The notes under the pieces: generated by a model
What the model saw: the letters and a program-made list of their open reading frames with translations, nothing else
Database searches by the model: none
Told to the model about the DNA's origin: nothing
Shown: piece after piece, positions 12,028 to 24,324 of the stretch
How positions within the stretch are numbered: position 1 is the stretch's first letter
How the letters are laid out: every line of letters begins with the position of its first letter
Translations under genes and position numbers: made by a program
Assembly (NCBI GenBank): GCA_020055645.1
Contig: CM034547.1
Span: 6,386,001-6,450,000, forward strand
DNA from: Tomocerus qinae
Lineage: Eukaryota; Arthropoda; Collembola; Entomobryomorpha; Tomoceridae
Length of the DNA stretch: 64,000 nt
Direction: 5' to 3'

Positions 12028-15000
12028 ATGTCAACCCTATTCTCCATAGAAGATTGTACTTTGCGTTGCAATTCAGTAGGAATTGAAAGTCAATATGAGA
12101 AAACTACCTGTGAATATTTACTAGAGAAATGCTCTCTTCATATTCAAAATGGGAAAACTACTTGGACAGTAAGTTGCTGAAATTTTCGACCTACATTCTA
12201 AATAAATAATTTAGTGGTGAGGGAGCTGGAAAAATTATTTTTGTGAATTGAATATTTCCTTTATCGCTTTATCCTTCAAATCAGATAAATTTTTTCTTGC
12301 AAGGGAGCTTGTTTATAGATAATTTGTAAAAGAAGTTCAGCCGTAAAATTAATTTTGTGATTTGTGTTTAGATAGATTCAATCAATGAGGAATCCTTTAC
12401 TTTCTCACAATTTGAAGAATTGAGTAGAAATGTCGCAAGTGCGTTTCACAAACGAGGAATGAGAAAAGGAGATATTGTGATTTATATGTGCTATGACATG
12501 GTCAAACTACATATATTTTTCAATGGAATTTGGAGAGCTAACGGGATACCTCACTCTCTCTATCCCGAAGAACTTGAAGGTATATTTACAGCTTATTATA
12601 AGGCACCCAGTTTTCTCGGTAGTAAAATAGCTATAATTTGCAGAGAAAAAAATGTATTCGGAGGATTGAACTGTACGCGAGGCTTAATATTACTGTGAAA
12701 ATGGATAATTGACTAAATTTATTATACTTCGCCATTATAATGACAAAAAAAATAATTTTGGAGAAACTTTAGATAGCAAATTCATATTGACGTCTGAAGG
12801 AGGATTCTGCTAAATATTATTTATATATTATTTAGTTTTTTATAATTGTGCCGTGTTGTAAATTACTGAAGTAATGTAATAATAATAACCATGTAATGTA
12901 ATAATTGCCAGCCTTTAGATAATAGAGTTGGAGAAATTATGTTTTGTATTGACAAAAATATGAATGAAATGTTTAACGGTTTTAGATGCATTAGGAAGAC
13001 TTCAATTTTCAAAATACGTACAAAATAAATTTCAATCAGACAAAAAAGGAAATGGACAAGTAATTGAACATCTGTCTATTAAATCTTTTGTATAGACTCA
13101 ATCTTTCGGACTATTTTGGAGTCGGAGGCTAAATGGATTTATTGTGGAAAGGATGAAGCTCCGTTGTGTCTAGCGGTGGCCAAAAAAGTAAATTGGCCTT
13201 TAGAGGTCATCGTTAGTGAGCGTGAGGTTGTGGAGGGATGCACTTCTATTTACGAATTTTTAGAAGATGATGGCTCAGGTAATTCTTTATCCCCTGTAAT
13301 GATGAAAGAATTGTACTTTAAGACATACATCATCAAAAATGTCATCAATCAAGATTTATTCCCATTTATTAAAACATGTCAGTTTTGATGCTTATGCAGA
13401 GTGTCCAGCATTGGAGATAACTAAAGATGATCCAGCAATTATATTGTGCACAAGTGGAACCACCGGTCCTAGTAAAGGAGCTGTCCACTCTCATAAAAGT
13501 GTCATCAGGCATTTGCAGGCTATGGATTGTGTATACCCTTTATCAGAAAAGTCGTTATTCCTTAGTAAAGCAGCTCATACCAGCGGATCTTTGATGACGC
13601 TTACTACTCTGTGCCAAGGGAAAGTAGCCATTACCGTATCGAAGCTAACACTGGAAAATATTTTCTCTGCATTTGACAAATACAAGGTATGTAACAATAA
13701 ATGCAAACTCCGAACCTTGACTCTGTTCCGTAAATTCGGAAAATAAAACGAAGACTATTAAACTCTAATTTGTTTTCTAATCCAGCCTGGATACATTTTT
13801 GGCTTTCCAACATTCATTATTTCTCTTTCAACCGATATTCGCACCCGGAATATGGACAAATCTTGTGTCGAGTATATTATGACTGGGGGGACTAATCTGA
13901 AATCGACATTTGAGACGGAGTTGAAAAAGGAATTTGTCAACCTTAAGTATCTAATAAGTGTAAAATCAAATAGCAAACAATTTGGACAATTTGACACCAA
14001 TCTCCAGTTATTTAATTCAAATAATTTAAATTCCTTTTGTTGCACAGCTGTATGGCTTAACAGAAACTCTTCCGCTGGTTGCGACAGTCTTTAAACCAGA
14101 TTCTTTAACATCTCACAGTCCAATTGATGGTAGTACACTCATAATTTTCCCAACAAATGGTCCTTGTGACTGTCATCTCCATCTCCAAAATTGAAAGTCC
14201 AAAGTTGTAAATCCTTCAATTTATTTCTAATAATATTCACACTGCCTATTTAGGTCTGCCATTGGGATCAATCGGCAAAGTTACGGAAACTGCATCCCTT
14301 CAAGTACGAAATGACACTGGGACAAAATGTTTGGGGCCTAACGAGGAGGGAGAAATTTGTGTCAAAAATTCGATGATGTTTTCATACTACTATAAACAAG
14401 AAGAGGTACTGTGAAACATAAATAATAAAATTATTGTTATTTGTACCTTTTATAGGTACTTTAATGGTCGCAAATAAAGCTGATAAATATCATTTTGGCA
14501 GGAAACACAAAAAGTATTTACTAGAGATGGATGGTTTCGCACAGGAGATTTTGGTTATTACGATGAAAATGGCTTCATATATTTTTTGGGACGGCAAAAG
14601 GAAATGTTCAAGAGCTATTGTAATCAAGTTAGTACAAGTGTCAAAATTGTTTTCAACCTAAAACTTATTACTTTCTTTTTATCCTTACCAAAAATTTATA
14701 TTTGCAGGTTTACCCTGCTCAAATCGACGAAGTAATTAGCAAACACCCTTCTGTTGCTGATGTTTGCACAATCGGAGTTGACGACCCTGAGGGAGAGAAA
14801 ATGCCTAGGGCATTTGTCGTTTTGAAACCAGGAAGCATTACTACAGTAGATGAAATTAAGGAATTCGCTCACAGTACATACAATATAGATATACAAATCC
14901 TCCTGGATGCCCTGGATATTTATATTATGGACATGTAAATTAATTGAGAACTGCAATTTCTGTTACAGCGATGCTACCCACCTACAAATATCTACGCGGC

Positions 15001-15087
15001 GGGGTTTATTTTGTGGAGAAGCTGCCGAAATGTTCCAGTGGAAAAATAACTCGACTTCTTGTATCTCAAATAGTGATTCCAGAATAG
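12028..15087 (+). CDS. ACS copy 4: ANL acyl-CoA synthetase / luciferase-like enzyme, 545 aa, ten exons
   Basis: Exons: 12028-12168, 12372-12579, 13096-13278, 13400-13686, 13786-13959, 14048-14129, 14254-14405, 14502-14627, 14708-14873, 14969-15087. The sum is 1638 nt in one frame. Motifs: TSGTTGPSKG (about 195-204), LYGLTE, FRTGD, GRQKEMFK and LPKCSSGK. The cysteine in the last motif replaces the usual glycine, while the catalytic lysine is kept. Exon 8 ends NQ, where most copies end NH. Intron 2 is enlarged to 516 nt. It is the sister of copy 3. An AATAAA lies at 15120-15125, about 33 nt after the stop. It is probably active; substrate unknown. Confidence 0.91.
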
Positions 15088-15546
15088 TATTTTTCTGAAT
15101 GCATTGTTATTGGGTTTTAAATAAACCTTGCTTTAACATTTCATTCTAATTTTTTGTTTCTTTAATTCCAATGGAAGTTAGCCACGTTATATCATCCCAT
15201 CATCTACTATAATATTTCTAATGCTAATCTTAATGCAATCATTCTGATAACTACATGTACATAAATGACTGATTACACCTTCATTTGAGTGGAATAAGGG
15301 CATCATATCAGATACTGAAAAGTGGCCAATTAGCATCTCCAGGAGATATAGGTATATCCAATCATTACAAAAAGATAAGTGGATATCTGGAGTAATTTTT
15401 AATCGTTTTTGGCGAATGTCAATTCGAGGTGTGGTGTTATCCATTCGAATTTAAACCATGATACACTTATACTGCCTTTTGAAGACTATACCTACACTCT
15501 TATGATATTCTAAAATTCTAGTATATAATCTATATTCAAATGTCCA

Positions 15547-15653
15547 GCAATCGCCAGTCCCCCTAATTTGCATAACCTACGGTACGGGTAAACGTTAAAT
15601 GTTACAATGTGTTAACATGGTTAGATAATGCAAATTAGGGGATTAGCGATTGC
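15547..15653. repeat. Small inverted-repeat element, possible MITE or hairpin
   Basis: The left arm, 15547-15573, reads GCAATCGCCAGTCCCCCTAA then TTTGCAT. The right arm, 15628-15653, is its near-perfect reverse complement, ending GGGGATTAGCGATTGC. About 54 bp separate the arms. Mismatches are few. I found no clear target-site duplication, so assignment to a transposon family is open. Confidence 0.65.
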
Positions 15654-16032
15654 CGTATGGATAAATCTATTTACGCGTAAACTATTCCAATAGCCATAAT
15701 GTAAATTACTTTACATACAATAGATAATAACCTTTAATGCTATCAGCCAATGATAAAAAGTATTTCCTAATAGATATCGATGAGCCATAATAAATATATT
15801 TATATAGTAGTACTTATATAATATTAGTGTAATTAATGATATAAAGTAAACGCATTATTTATGTCTATAGTATTCAATACTCCGTAAAGGTTATCAACTT
15901 TAGTATATAGATATTGCGTGTCCATGTGTAAAGGCTGAAGTGCGAAAATTTTTACGATTTTTACGTTTTAGACATTTTATTTTAGAGTTCGGGAAAGGTT
16001 GGCTCGTGCCCCCTGGCCTTGTATGGCCCAAT

Positions 16033-16058
16033 ATTCTCCTCGTGTCAGACTTCAGAGT
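16033..16058 (+). promoter_or_regulatory. Conserved upstream block of ACS copy 5
   Basis: The word CTCGTGTCAGACTTC, about 270 bp before the start codon, recurs in modified form upstream of copies 6 (20716-20740), 7 (24113-24132) and 8 (near 28549-28565). This may be a shared regulatory module or simply duplication homology. Confidence 0.35.
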
Positions 16059-16309
16059 TGTAATCAGATATAGCGCAATTACCTACTACATGCTTCTAAA
16101 TTACCTGAGAGTGTAATGTTTGACAGGGAACTAGTATAGCTTAATGCCAAATAAATATCTGCGATTAAAGTCAATTACAGACAGTCACAAGTTTGATAAA
16201 ACGGAACATACATCACTAAGCACAATTTCCTTTCGTTCATTCTGGCCACAGGCGCAACTTTCATAGGTGAACAGCATATCCTGTAAATTCCTTTTCTAGA
16301 TTGAGAATC

Positions 16310-19300
16310 ATGGCAATTAAATACGAACACTCCCTTAAGGATCATACTTTGAACTGCTCACCTTCAGTAAATTCAAGCTGCATAGAAGACAAAAGTGTCT
16401 GCGAATATTTACTCGAGAAATGCTCGGAACATGTTGCAAAAGGAAAAACGACATGGACAGTATGTACCGCTGATTTGATCTAATCGTGACTTTTAAATTA
16501 TTACATACCTTAATTTAAATTTATTTTATTACAGACCGATACGATTTCTGGAGAATCTTTTACTTTCGCGCAGTTTGAAGAATTGAGCAAAAATGTAGCA
16601 AGTGCCCTTTACAGACGAGGATTGCGAAAGGGGGACATAGTGGTTTACATGTGCTTCGATATTGTAAAACTTCACATGTTCTTCAATGGAGTCTGGAGAG
16701 CCAATGGAGTAATGAGGTCAATATATCCAGAGGAGCTGGAAGGTGACGAATACCTTTCATAGTAATTATAATTAGTGAATTAATATGTACGAGAATTATA
16801 CTATTATTGCTGAAACCTGGCATTATATGCTTTTCAGATTCTATTCTACAAACCGTCCTTGAGTCAAACACTAAATGGATCTTGTGTGAAGAGTCTGGGG
16901 CATCTAAATGTCTTTCTATGGCTAAGAAAGTTCCTTGGCCGGTGGAAGTGATTACGATGGGACGAAATGTAGAAGGATGTGTCTCAATCTACGATTTATT
17001 CCAGGATGATGGAAATGGTACACAATTGAAGTTTCAGAAATGGGCAACCTATTTTTACTTGGGTAGATTTTGAAATGCGTTCATGGTTTTCTTCAGAATG
17101 TCCTCCTTTGGAAACGAAAGGAGATGATATGGCGATAATCTTAAGCACAAGTGGAACAACAGGTCGCAGTAAAGGGGCAGTTCATACGCACAAGGGCGTT
17201 ATCGCAATACTACAAGCATCAGGGATTGCCATGCAATTTGCGGAGAAAAATTTATTTGTTAGCAGAGGAACGCATATGACTGGAGCTTTAATGGCACTTT
17301 ATCCTCTGACGGAGGGGAATGCAATTTTGACTATGTCTACAGTCACGCTTGAAAATATCTTCTCTGCCGTGGATTCTTATAAGGTCCTCATGACACTTTC
17401 AAATAACATTTAAAGTCTGAGAATATTACGCAGTTTAGTATAGCCTCTTTTCTTTATAGCCTGGATGGATTTTTGCTTTTCCTTATTATATTGTGGCCCT
17501 TGCAAACGACCCCCGAGCAGCCGGGATTGATATGACATCGTTTAAGTATGTTTATTCTGGTGGATCAAATATAAAGCCTACTTTGGAAGCCGAACTCAGA
17601 AAAAGATGTCCCCAATTTAAATTCTTTAGTGGGGTAACTCAACACTAGCACTAGAAAACTATATAAGCACTTTTCTTTACATATAGTATTACCTTATTAT
17701 TGTTATTATGTTATACAGGCGTATGGACTTACGGAAACTGCCCCTATCATAGCAGGGGCACACAGATCAGACTCCCAAAGCATTATGACTGCATTTAAAG
17801 GTACAGTAATCTATAAAGGTCCAAGTGACCATAATTTAATTGAACTTTTAAATACGGTACATTTTACATTAGAGATTGTAATTGATTTAATCGTGTTAAG
17901 ATTTGCCAAATGGGTCCATGGGAAAAGTTTGTTTAGGAGTTTCTGCACAAGTTCGTGGTGAGGATGGAACAAAACTCCTTGGTCCTAATCAAGAAGGAGA
18001 GTTATGCCTCAAAAATAAATTTATGTTTTCTCACTACTACAAACAAGATCAGGTAGCCAAATTCAAATATTTGTGTAATTATTTATTATTGCGATCCATA
18101 TCCGTATAGGAATCCAAATGCATGAATTAAAAATATTTTTCTTTACCTCTCTACTTCAAACAACAATTTATTTATAGCAAAATTGGCGCTCGAAGATTTA
18201 TTTGCCCAGGAATTTTGTAAATATGTCACGTAATCTGATTATCGTAATCAATACTTATGTAGATTTGTTTACACTCGACACTCACATAATAAATTTGTTT
18301 ATATAATGTTGTGTGCCAATGTTGACCTTGGGTTTGGACTTTGTGAACTTCTATGAAGACTCGTGAGACCTTCAGTTTATACAATTGTTTATGGTCTTCG
18401 ACTCTTCCACAAAGTCTCTTTTGTAGCGAAAATATTGTGAAAATCAATGAAAACGTGTCATTACAGCATTGCCTTTTCCTACATAGTTTAAATACTATAA
18501 TTAATCAGTGTAACGTATTTTTGGTATTTTTATCCAACAGGAAACCAAAAATGTATTTACTGAGGATAAATGGTTTCGAACAGGCGACATCGTCTATTAC
18601 GATGAAAATGGCTTTATATTCTATTGTGGACGCCAAAAGGAAATGTTCAAATCCTTTGCAAATCATGTAAAAATAATTTTTGAGGAATTTGGAATATTAA
18701 TTTACTGGTTGAAGTAAGGCAGCGGTTGTACAAATACATATCAGTGTTATTGTTTTAATTCGGTCAGGTCTTTCGAAAGCGGGTGCTGGTATGCCCTGTG
18801 TATTTCATTGTGCGATTTTTAAATTGTGAAACTTCTGCCTTACGTCAACCAATTTACTACATACTCCCCTGTGTGTATAATGTGTGCCGTATTAGTGTTT
18901 CTTTCCCATGAATAAAATTATTTTTCATATTCGAATAGGTATTTCCGGTTGAAATCGATGAGGTAATCAGTAAACACCCTTGCGTTGAAGATGTTTGTAC
19001 TGTTGGAGTGGATGATCCTGAAGGAGAGAAAATGCCTAGGGCTTTTGTCACTTTGAAATCCGGGGCTATGAGCACTGCCGAAGAAATCAAAGAATTTGCA
19101 CACAGTACGGCCATTTAATGATTTGCATATTACTAGCTATAGTTACATTAGGTGCTTATAATGATTAACCATTCAAGTTTAATCTATTTGCTATCTTTAA
19201 TTGACGATACATTTATTTAGAAAATCTACCTACTTATAAACATTTGCGTGGAGGACTCTATGTTGTTACAGACCTACCTAAAGGATCAACCGGTAAAGTT

Positions 19301-19339
19301 AGCCGCCTTCTTGTAGCGAAACTTCCTGTACCTGAATAA
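16310..19339 (+). CDS. ACS copy 5: ANL acyl-CoA synthetase / luciferase-like enzyme, 547 aa, ten exons
   Basis: Exons: 16310-16459, 16535-16742, 16838-17017, 17097-17383, 17460-17633, 17719-17800, 17901-18052, 18541-18666, 18939-19104, 19221-19339. They sum to 1644 nt, open throughout. Motifs: TSGTTGRSKG (about 197-206), AYGLTE at the start of exon 6, FRTGD, GRQKEMFK, and LPKGSTGK near the C-terminus, which ends -PVPE. It is the first member of the 5-8 sub-group, marked by LETKGDDMAIIL before the P-loop. Introns 7 (488 nt) and 8 (272 nt) are expanded. An AATAAA lies at 19463-19468. The start ATG is conserved with copies 6 and 8. Probable ATP-dependent carboxylate-activating enzyme; substrate unknown. 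Confidence 0.92.
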
Positions 19340-20966
19340 TGGAGACATTTTTACAGAAATGATTGTTAATTCCTTATATTCCCTATGTATACTATGCACA
19401 TCTAGGTGATCACTAATTACATCTTGATTAATCTAAATGATTGAATCTAAATGATTATTACTAATAAAATGAATATTACAGTATAGGTAAGATACCTTAG
19501 TTTAAACTGAAACTGAAATAATAATATCACATTGTATGTGGAGCATTTAATAACAATTAAATGGTAAATCCAAGATGTTCAATATTCAACCATTTGTTAT
19601 GCAACCCTGTGAAAAGCAAACTACGCAACATCACTTACACTTCGCCGGTATGTAGTAAAACTCATAATCACTCAATAGTATAATCGTGTTATTCGAGTTG
19701 CGCAGTGAAAAATTCCGTACGTATGTTTGTTTATATCATCGTGTGCTAATTTGCCGCTCTGATAACGCAGCTAAGCAGAACCCAATCTTAAACGTTACTT
19801 ATAAATGTGGTAAACTCCAAAAAGTTCGTATATTTCATAACAAAGCAGTTCATGCGTTCTGTATGCAAATATTTCCAGCTTTCGGTTCACTTAAGGTTCC
19901 TATTATTTCATGTGCGGGAAAATTTAAAATTTGGCCATTTACATTGTTGAAATTATGATACAATACAACATACTTGCCAAGTACCTCCTCCCTGGCCGGA
20001 GATACGGACAGTTTTCTAAAACAAAAGTCCCTATACCTATCAATGTAAAATCTCTACCTCCAACGCCGACCCACCAAATGAGAAACCATGAAAAGTTCAA
20101 TTAGAACAAGCTATGCATCTGAAATACTTTCTTCTCATCGTACAATATTGCCCCCGGAATACACACTAGCTTTATTTATAACAGGGCCTAGGTCCTGTGA
20201 CTGGCTAGTAACTTGATAATATCCATTAAAATTCATCAGTGTTTTGATAAACTGAGCATGAGCTTCGAGAATCTAAAACAAGTTTAATGTTGTATTCGAA
20301 GTAGTTACGACATTCACTAACTATTGATAACCAAGTTTATACGTAAATTCATAATAATAAATTATTATGTAGAACGAAGAGAGCTTTGGTATACTTACAT
20401 CTATACTTGATGATATTTAGTATTAGGATTACGTTGAGCCGTTTGCACCTCGTGACTTTTGATAATAAGGATATAATAGCAACACTATTTTTCTTGGTGA
20501 GACGAAGTGTACTAGACTGCTACGCACAAAATGTAAACGACCAAAAAACATATAAAATATAGTAATACCTATACCCCATATATTTATAAGTTATAAGGTT
20601 ATAAAATAAACATTCATTACCTATGTGTTGCAACATTCCACAAATATGGGAATACTAGGGTCAGCTTGTGTGAGTTTAACACAATACAAATAGCTATAGA
20701 TGTGTTAACTATTAGTCTCCTCCTCATGTCAGACTCCTCACTCATCCATCATTTTGTATAGCACAACTAATGCAATATTCAACTAATATCGAGTAATGAA
20801 TGGTATTCACAGCCTGTCACATTTCCCAATTACCGTTGTCTCAACTGAAAAATTGATAAGGCAGTATAATCACAATACTCACCCGCTCATTTTATTACTA
20901 GTTTCCATCGATAAAACAACATCTCCTTTTTAAAAAAAGTCATCAGGAGTTTAAGAATTAAGGATC
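19340..20966. other. Intergenic spacer between ACS copies 5 and 6
   Basis: 1.6 kb. It contains the copy 5 polyadenylation signal and, near 20440-20520 and 20716-20740, words shared with the spacers before copies 7 and 8. The 90-codon frame at 19686-19958 has no motif and I do not accept it as a gene. Confidence 0.5.
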
Positions 20967-23414
20967 ATGGCAATTAAATATGAACACTCCCTTAAGGATT
21001 TTACTTTAAACTGCTCCCCTACTGTAAGTGACATCAGAGACAAAAATGTGTGTGAATATCTGCTTGAGAAATGTTCGGATCATGTTTCAAAAGGAAAAAC
21101 GACATGGACAGTACGTTATGTTGAGAAATAAGTAATTAATAATATTTATGATACATTTTAATTATTTTTTCTTTTGAACATATCTTATTATATTTATTAC
21201 AGATTGATACGATTTCTGGAGAAACTTTTACTTTCGCCCAGTTTGAAGAATTGAGCAAAAATGTAGCAAGTGCCCTTTACAGACGAGGATTGCGAAAGGG
21301 GGACATAGTGGTTTACATGTGCTTCGATATTGTAAAGGTTCACATATTCTTCAATGGAGTCTGGAGAGCCAATGGAGTAATGAGGTCAATATATCCAGAG
21401 GAACTGGAAGGTGAGGAATAATTTACATATAGTAAACAGATAACAGGAGGACTCTGCTTAAAGCGCCTATTTATATTTTAGATTCTATTCTACAAACCGT
21501 CCTTGAATCAAATTCCAAATGGATCTTGTGTGAAGAGTCTGGGGCATCTAAATGTCTATCCATGGCTAAGAAAGTTCCTTGGCCGGTGGAAGTGATTACG
21601 ATGGGACGAAATGTGGAAGGATGTGTCTCAATCTACGATTTATTTCTTGATGATGGAAATGGTGAACAATTTAAGACTCAGAAATGGGCAACCTGGTTTT
21701 ACTTGGGTAGATTTTGAAATGTTTTCATGGTTTTTTTAGAATGTCCTCCGTTGGAAACGAAAGGGGAGGATATGGCGATAATCCTAAGCACGAGTGGAAC
21801 AACAGGTCGCAGTAAAGGGGCAGTTCATACGCACAAGAGTGTCATCGCCGTTGTACAAGCAAATGGGATTGCTATACAATTTGGAGAGAAGAATTTATTT
21901 GTTAGCAGAGGAACTCATGTTGGCGGAGCTTTGATAGCTTTGCTTCCGCTAATAAGAGGGAGCGTGCTTCTTACTATGTCAAATGTCACAATTGAAAACA
22001 TCTTTTCCGCCGTTGACTCTTATAAGGTTCTTATGCCAAAGACTAATTCGAGAACATTACGCAAACAGTGTTTAGTAATCATGATCCTCTCTTTCCTTTA
22101 TAGCCTGATTGGATGTTTGCTTTTCCCTACTACATGGTGGCCCTTGCAAACGACCCCAGAGCTGAAAACATTGATGTGTCATCGTTGAAGTATGTTTATT
22201 CTGGTGGATCAAACATAAAACCTACTTTGGAAGCCGAGATTAGAAAAAGATGTCCCAATTTTAAGTTCTTTACAGGGGTAAAGCAAAATTTGGAATGACT
22301 ACAAGTTATCTGTTATTATCAGTATCTTTATAGCAGTGTATTATGACTATACAGCTTTATGGACTCACGGAAACTGTCCCACTCGTAACAGGGATAAAAA
22401 GACAAGACTCCAACGGCATTATGGCTCCACTGAAAGGTATATTATTTATCTAAAGGTGTATATAGCTAACCATAATGTCAATTTTTAAATATGGCACTGG
22501 TTTGATCTTGTTAATTGTAAGATTTACCCAGCGGGTCCATTGGAAAAGTCTCCTTAGGAGTTACGGCTCAAGTTCGGGGTGAGGATGGGACAAAGCTACT
22601 TGGACCTAATCAAGAAGGAGAATTATGCGTCAAAAATATCTTCTTGTTTTCTCACTACTATAAACAAGATGAGGTAATCCAAATAATTATGTCATTATTT
22701 TTCTATTGTGATGCACATCAGTAGGAAATTCTATAACTTGTTTACCTCTATTGCAATGCAATTATTTATTCATGTGACATATTTTTATTCAAACAGGAAA
22801 CCAAAAATGCATTTACTAAGGATAATTGGTTCCGAACAGGCGACATTGTCTACTACGATGAAAATGGTTTCATCTTCTACTGTGGACGCCAAAAGGAAAT
22901 GTTCAAGTCCTTAGTAAATCATGTAAAAACATTTTTTATTGTTTGACGAATTTTCTAACGTTAATAATTTGTTAATTTACTTCGCACTTTGCTCTCTTTG
23001 AAATACATTAAACTCGGTTTTCAAAATTAATTAGGTATTTCCTATTGAAATCGATGAGGTAATTAGTAAACATCCATGCGTTAAGGACGTTTGTACCATT
23101 GGAGTGGATGATCCTGAGGGAGAGAAAATGCCAAGGGCCTTTGTCACTTTGAAACCTGGGGCCAACAGCACTGCCGATGAAATCAAAGAATTTGCACACA
23201 GTATTTAGTAGCCTTCATTTTATTACAGTCAATATAATTTATTTAAACTTGATCTATATTATTTTTTTGTACTAATTGAATATGTATTTATTTAGAAAAT
23301 CTACCAACTTATAAACATTTGCGTGGAGGACTCTATGTTGTTACAGATCTACCTAAAGGAGCAACCGGCAAAGTTAGTCGCATTCTCGTAGCAAAACTTC
23401 CTGTACCTGAATGA
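20967..23414 (+). CDS. ACS copy 6: ANL acyl-CoA synthetase / luciferase-like enzyme, 545 aa, ten exons
   Basis: Exons: 20967-21110, 21203-21410, 21482-21661, 21740-22026, 22104-22277, 22355-22436, 22522-22673, 22797-22922, 23035-23200, 23296-23414. They total 1638 nt with no stop. It is the most compact gene of the array, with introns of about 71-123 nt. Motifs: TSGTTGRSKG (about 195-204), LYGLTE, FRTGD, GRQKEMFK, LPKGATGK. Exon 5 begins PDW where its relatives have PGW or PSW. The exon 8 word preceding FRTGD is DNW rather than DGW or DKW. AATAAA at 23602-23607. Probable active carboxylate-activating enzyme; substrate unknown. Confidence 0.92.
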
Positions 23415-24324
23415 TGGAATGATAGTATTCCTAGTAGTACATCACGTCGATTACAAATATTTAGATTAACATAAGTTTAGTTTACAACTTAAACGGAAGC
23501 ATTTAAAATTTTGTGAAAAAAATTGTGTTTCAAAAGTATTCCATTTGCACTGTTATGTACATATACATACCAAAATAGAAAGGATAACTAGTATGGACTT
23601 AAATAAACTTTAACAAACTTGAATCCTGAGTCGTGAGAATTGAATCAAGACAAACCAAGCTTCAATACAAACTGAAATTATGTACAAAGTGTTATGCATG
23701 CAATGTAGTTTAGATTACGATATGCACTATTGATAACCCTTAATTTTATCGACTATGTTTAATGTGAAACGGATTTCCTAATAATAAATATAGATAAATA
23801 AATCGTATAATAACTTCAGAAAAATTAATATAGCAAGATTTAAAGTTATGGTCCTTTACATTTCGTGACTTTCGACAATAAGGATAAAGTGAAGTGTATA
23901 AACTCAGACTCACGAGATATAAACGACCACATTTAACTTTAAAAGTACTATGATACCAATTTAATTTTATATGATCATAAAATGTATACGCATTATGAGT
24001 ATGTAATACTCGGTAAATATTACTTTGATTAGAATTAGAACCAACTTGAATCTACTGCATAAACAATCTCCGTAGATATGTTTTGTTAAGCTGACTTCAA
24101 TGTGTGTCTATTCCTTGTGTCAGTCTTCGCAGTCATCAGCACAAACGCAACTTTTAACTTAATGACAGTTATATTAGGTCATTCACAAGAGCTGCCACTC
24201 ACATATTAATTACAGTTGTCTGCCTTTAAATTTGGTAAAAAACATTTACTTTAGACAGAGCTGCCTTCGTTCAATTGGTACATAACATCGTTTGAAGTCA
24301 TTACGAGATTAAGAATTAAGGATC
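23415..24324. other. Intergenic spacer between ACS copies 6 and 7
   Basis: Contains the copy 6 polyadenylation signal and words shared with the other 5-8 spacers (about 23850-23900 and 24113-24132). No supported gene. Confidence 0.5.

Larger units (their letters stand above)
15088..16309. other. Intergenic spacer between ACS copies 4 and 5
   Basis: About 1.2 kb. It holds the copy 4 polyadenylation signal, the inverted-repeat element at 15547-15653 and, in its right third, an upstream block shared with copies 6-8. I see no supported gene. Confidence 0.5.
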
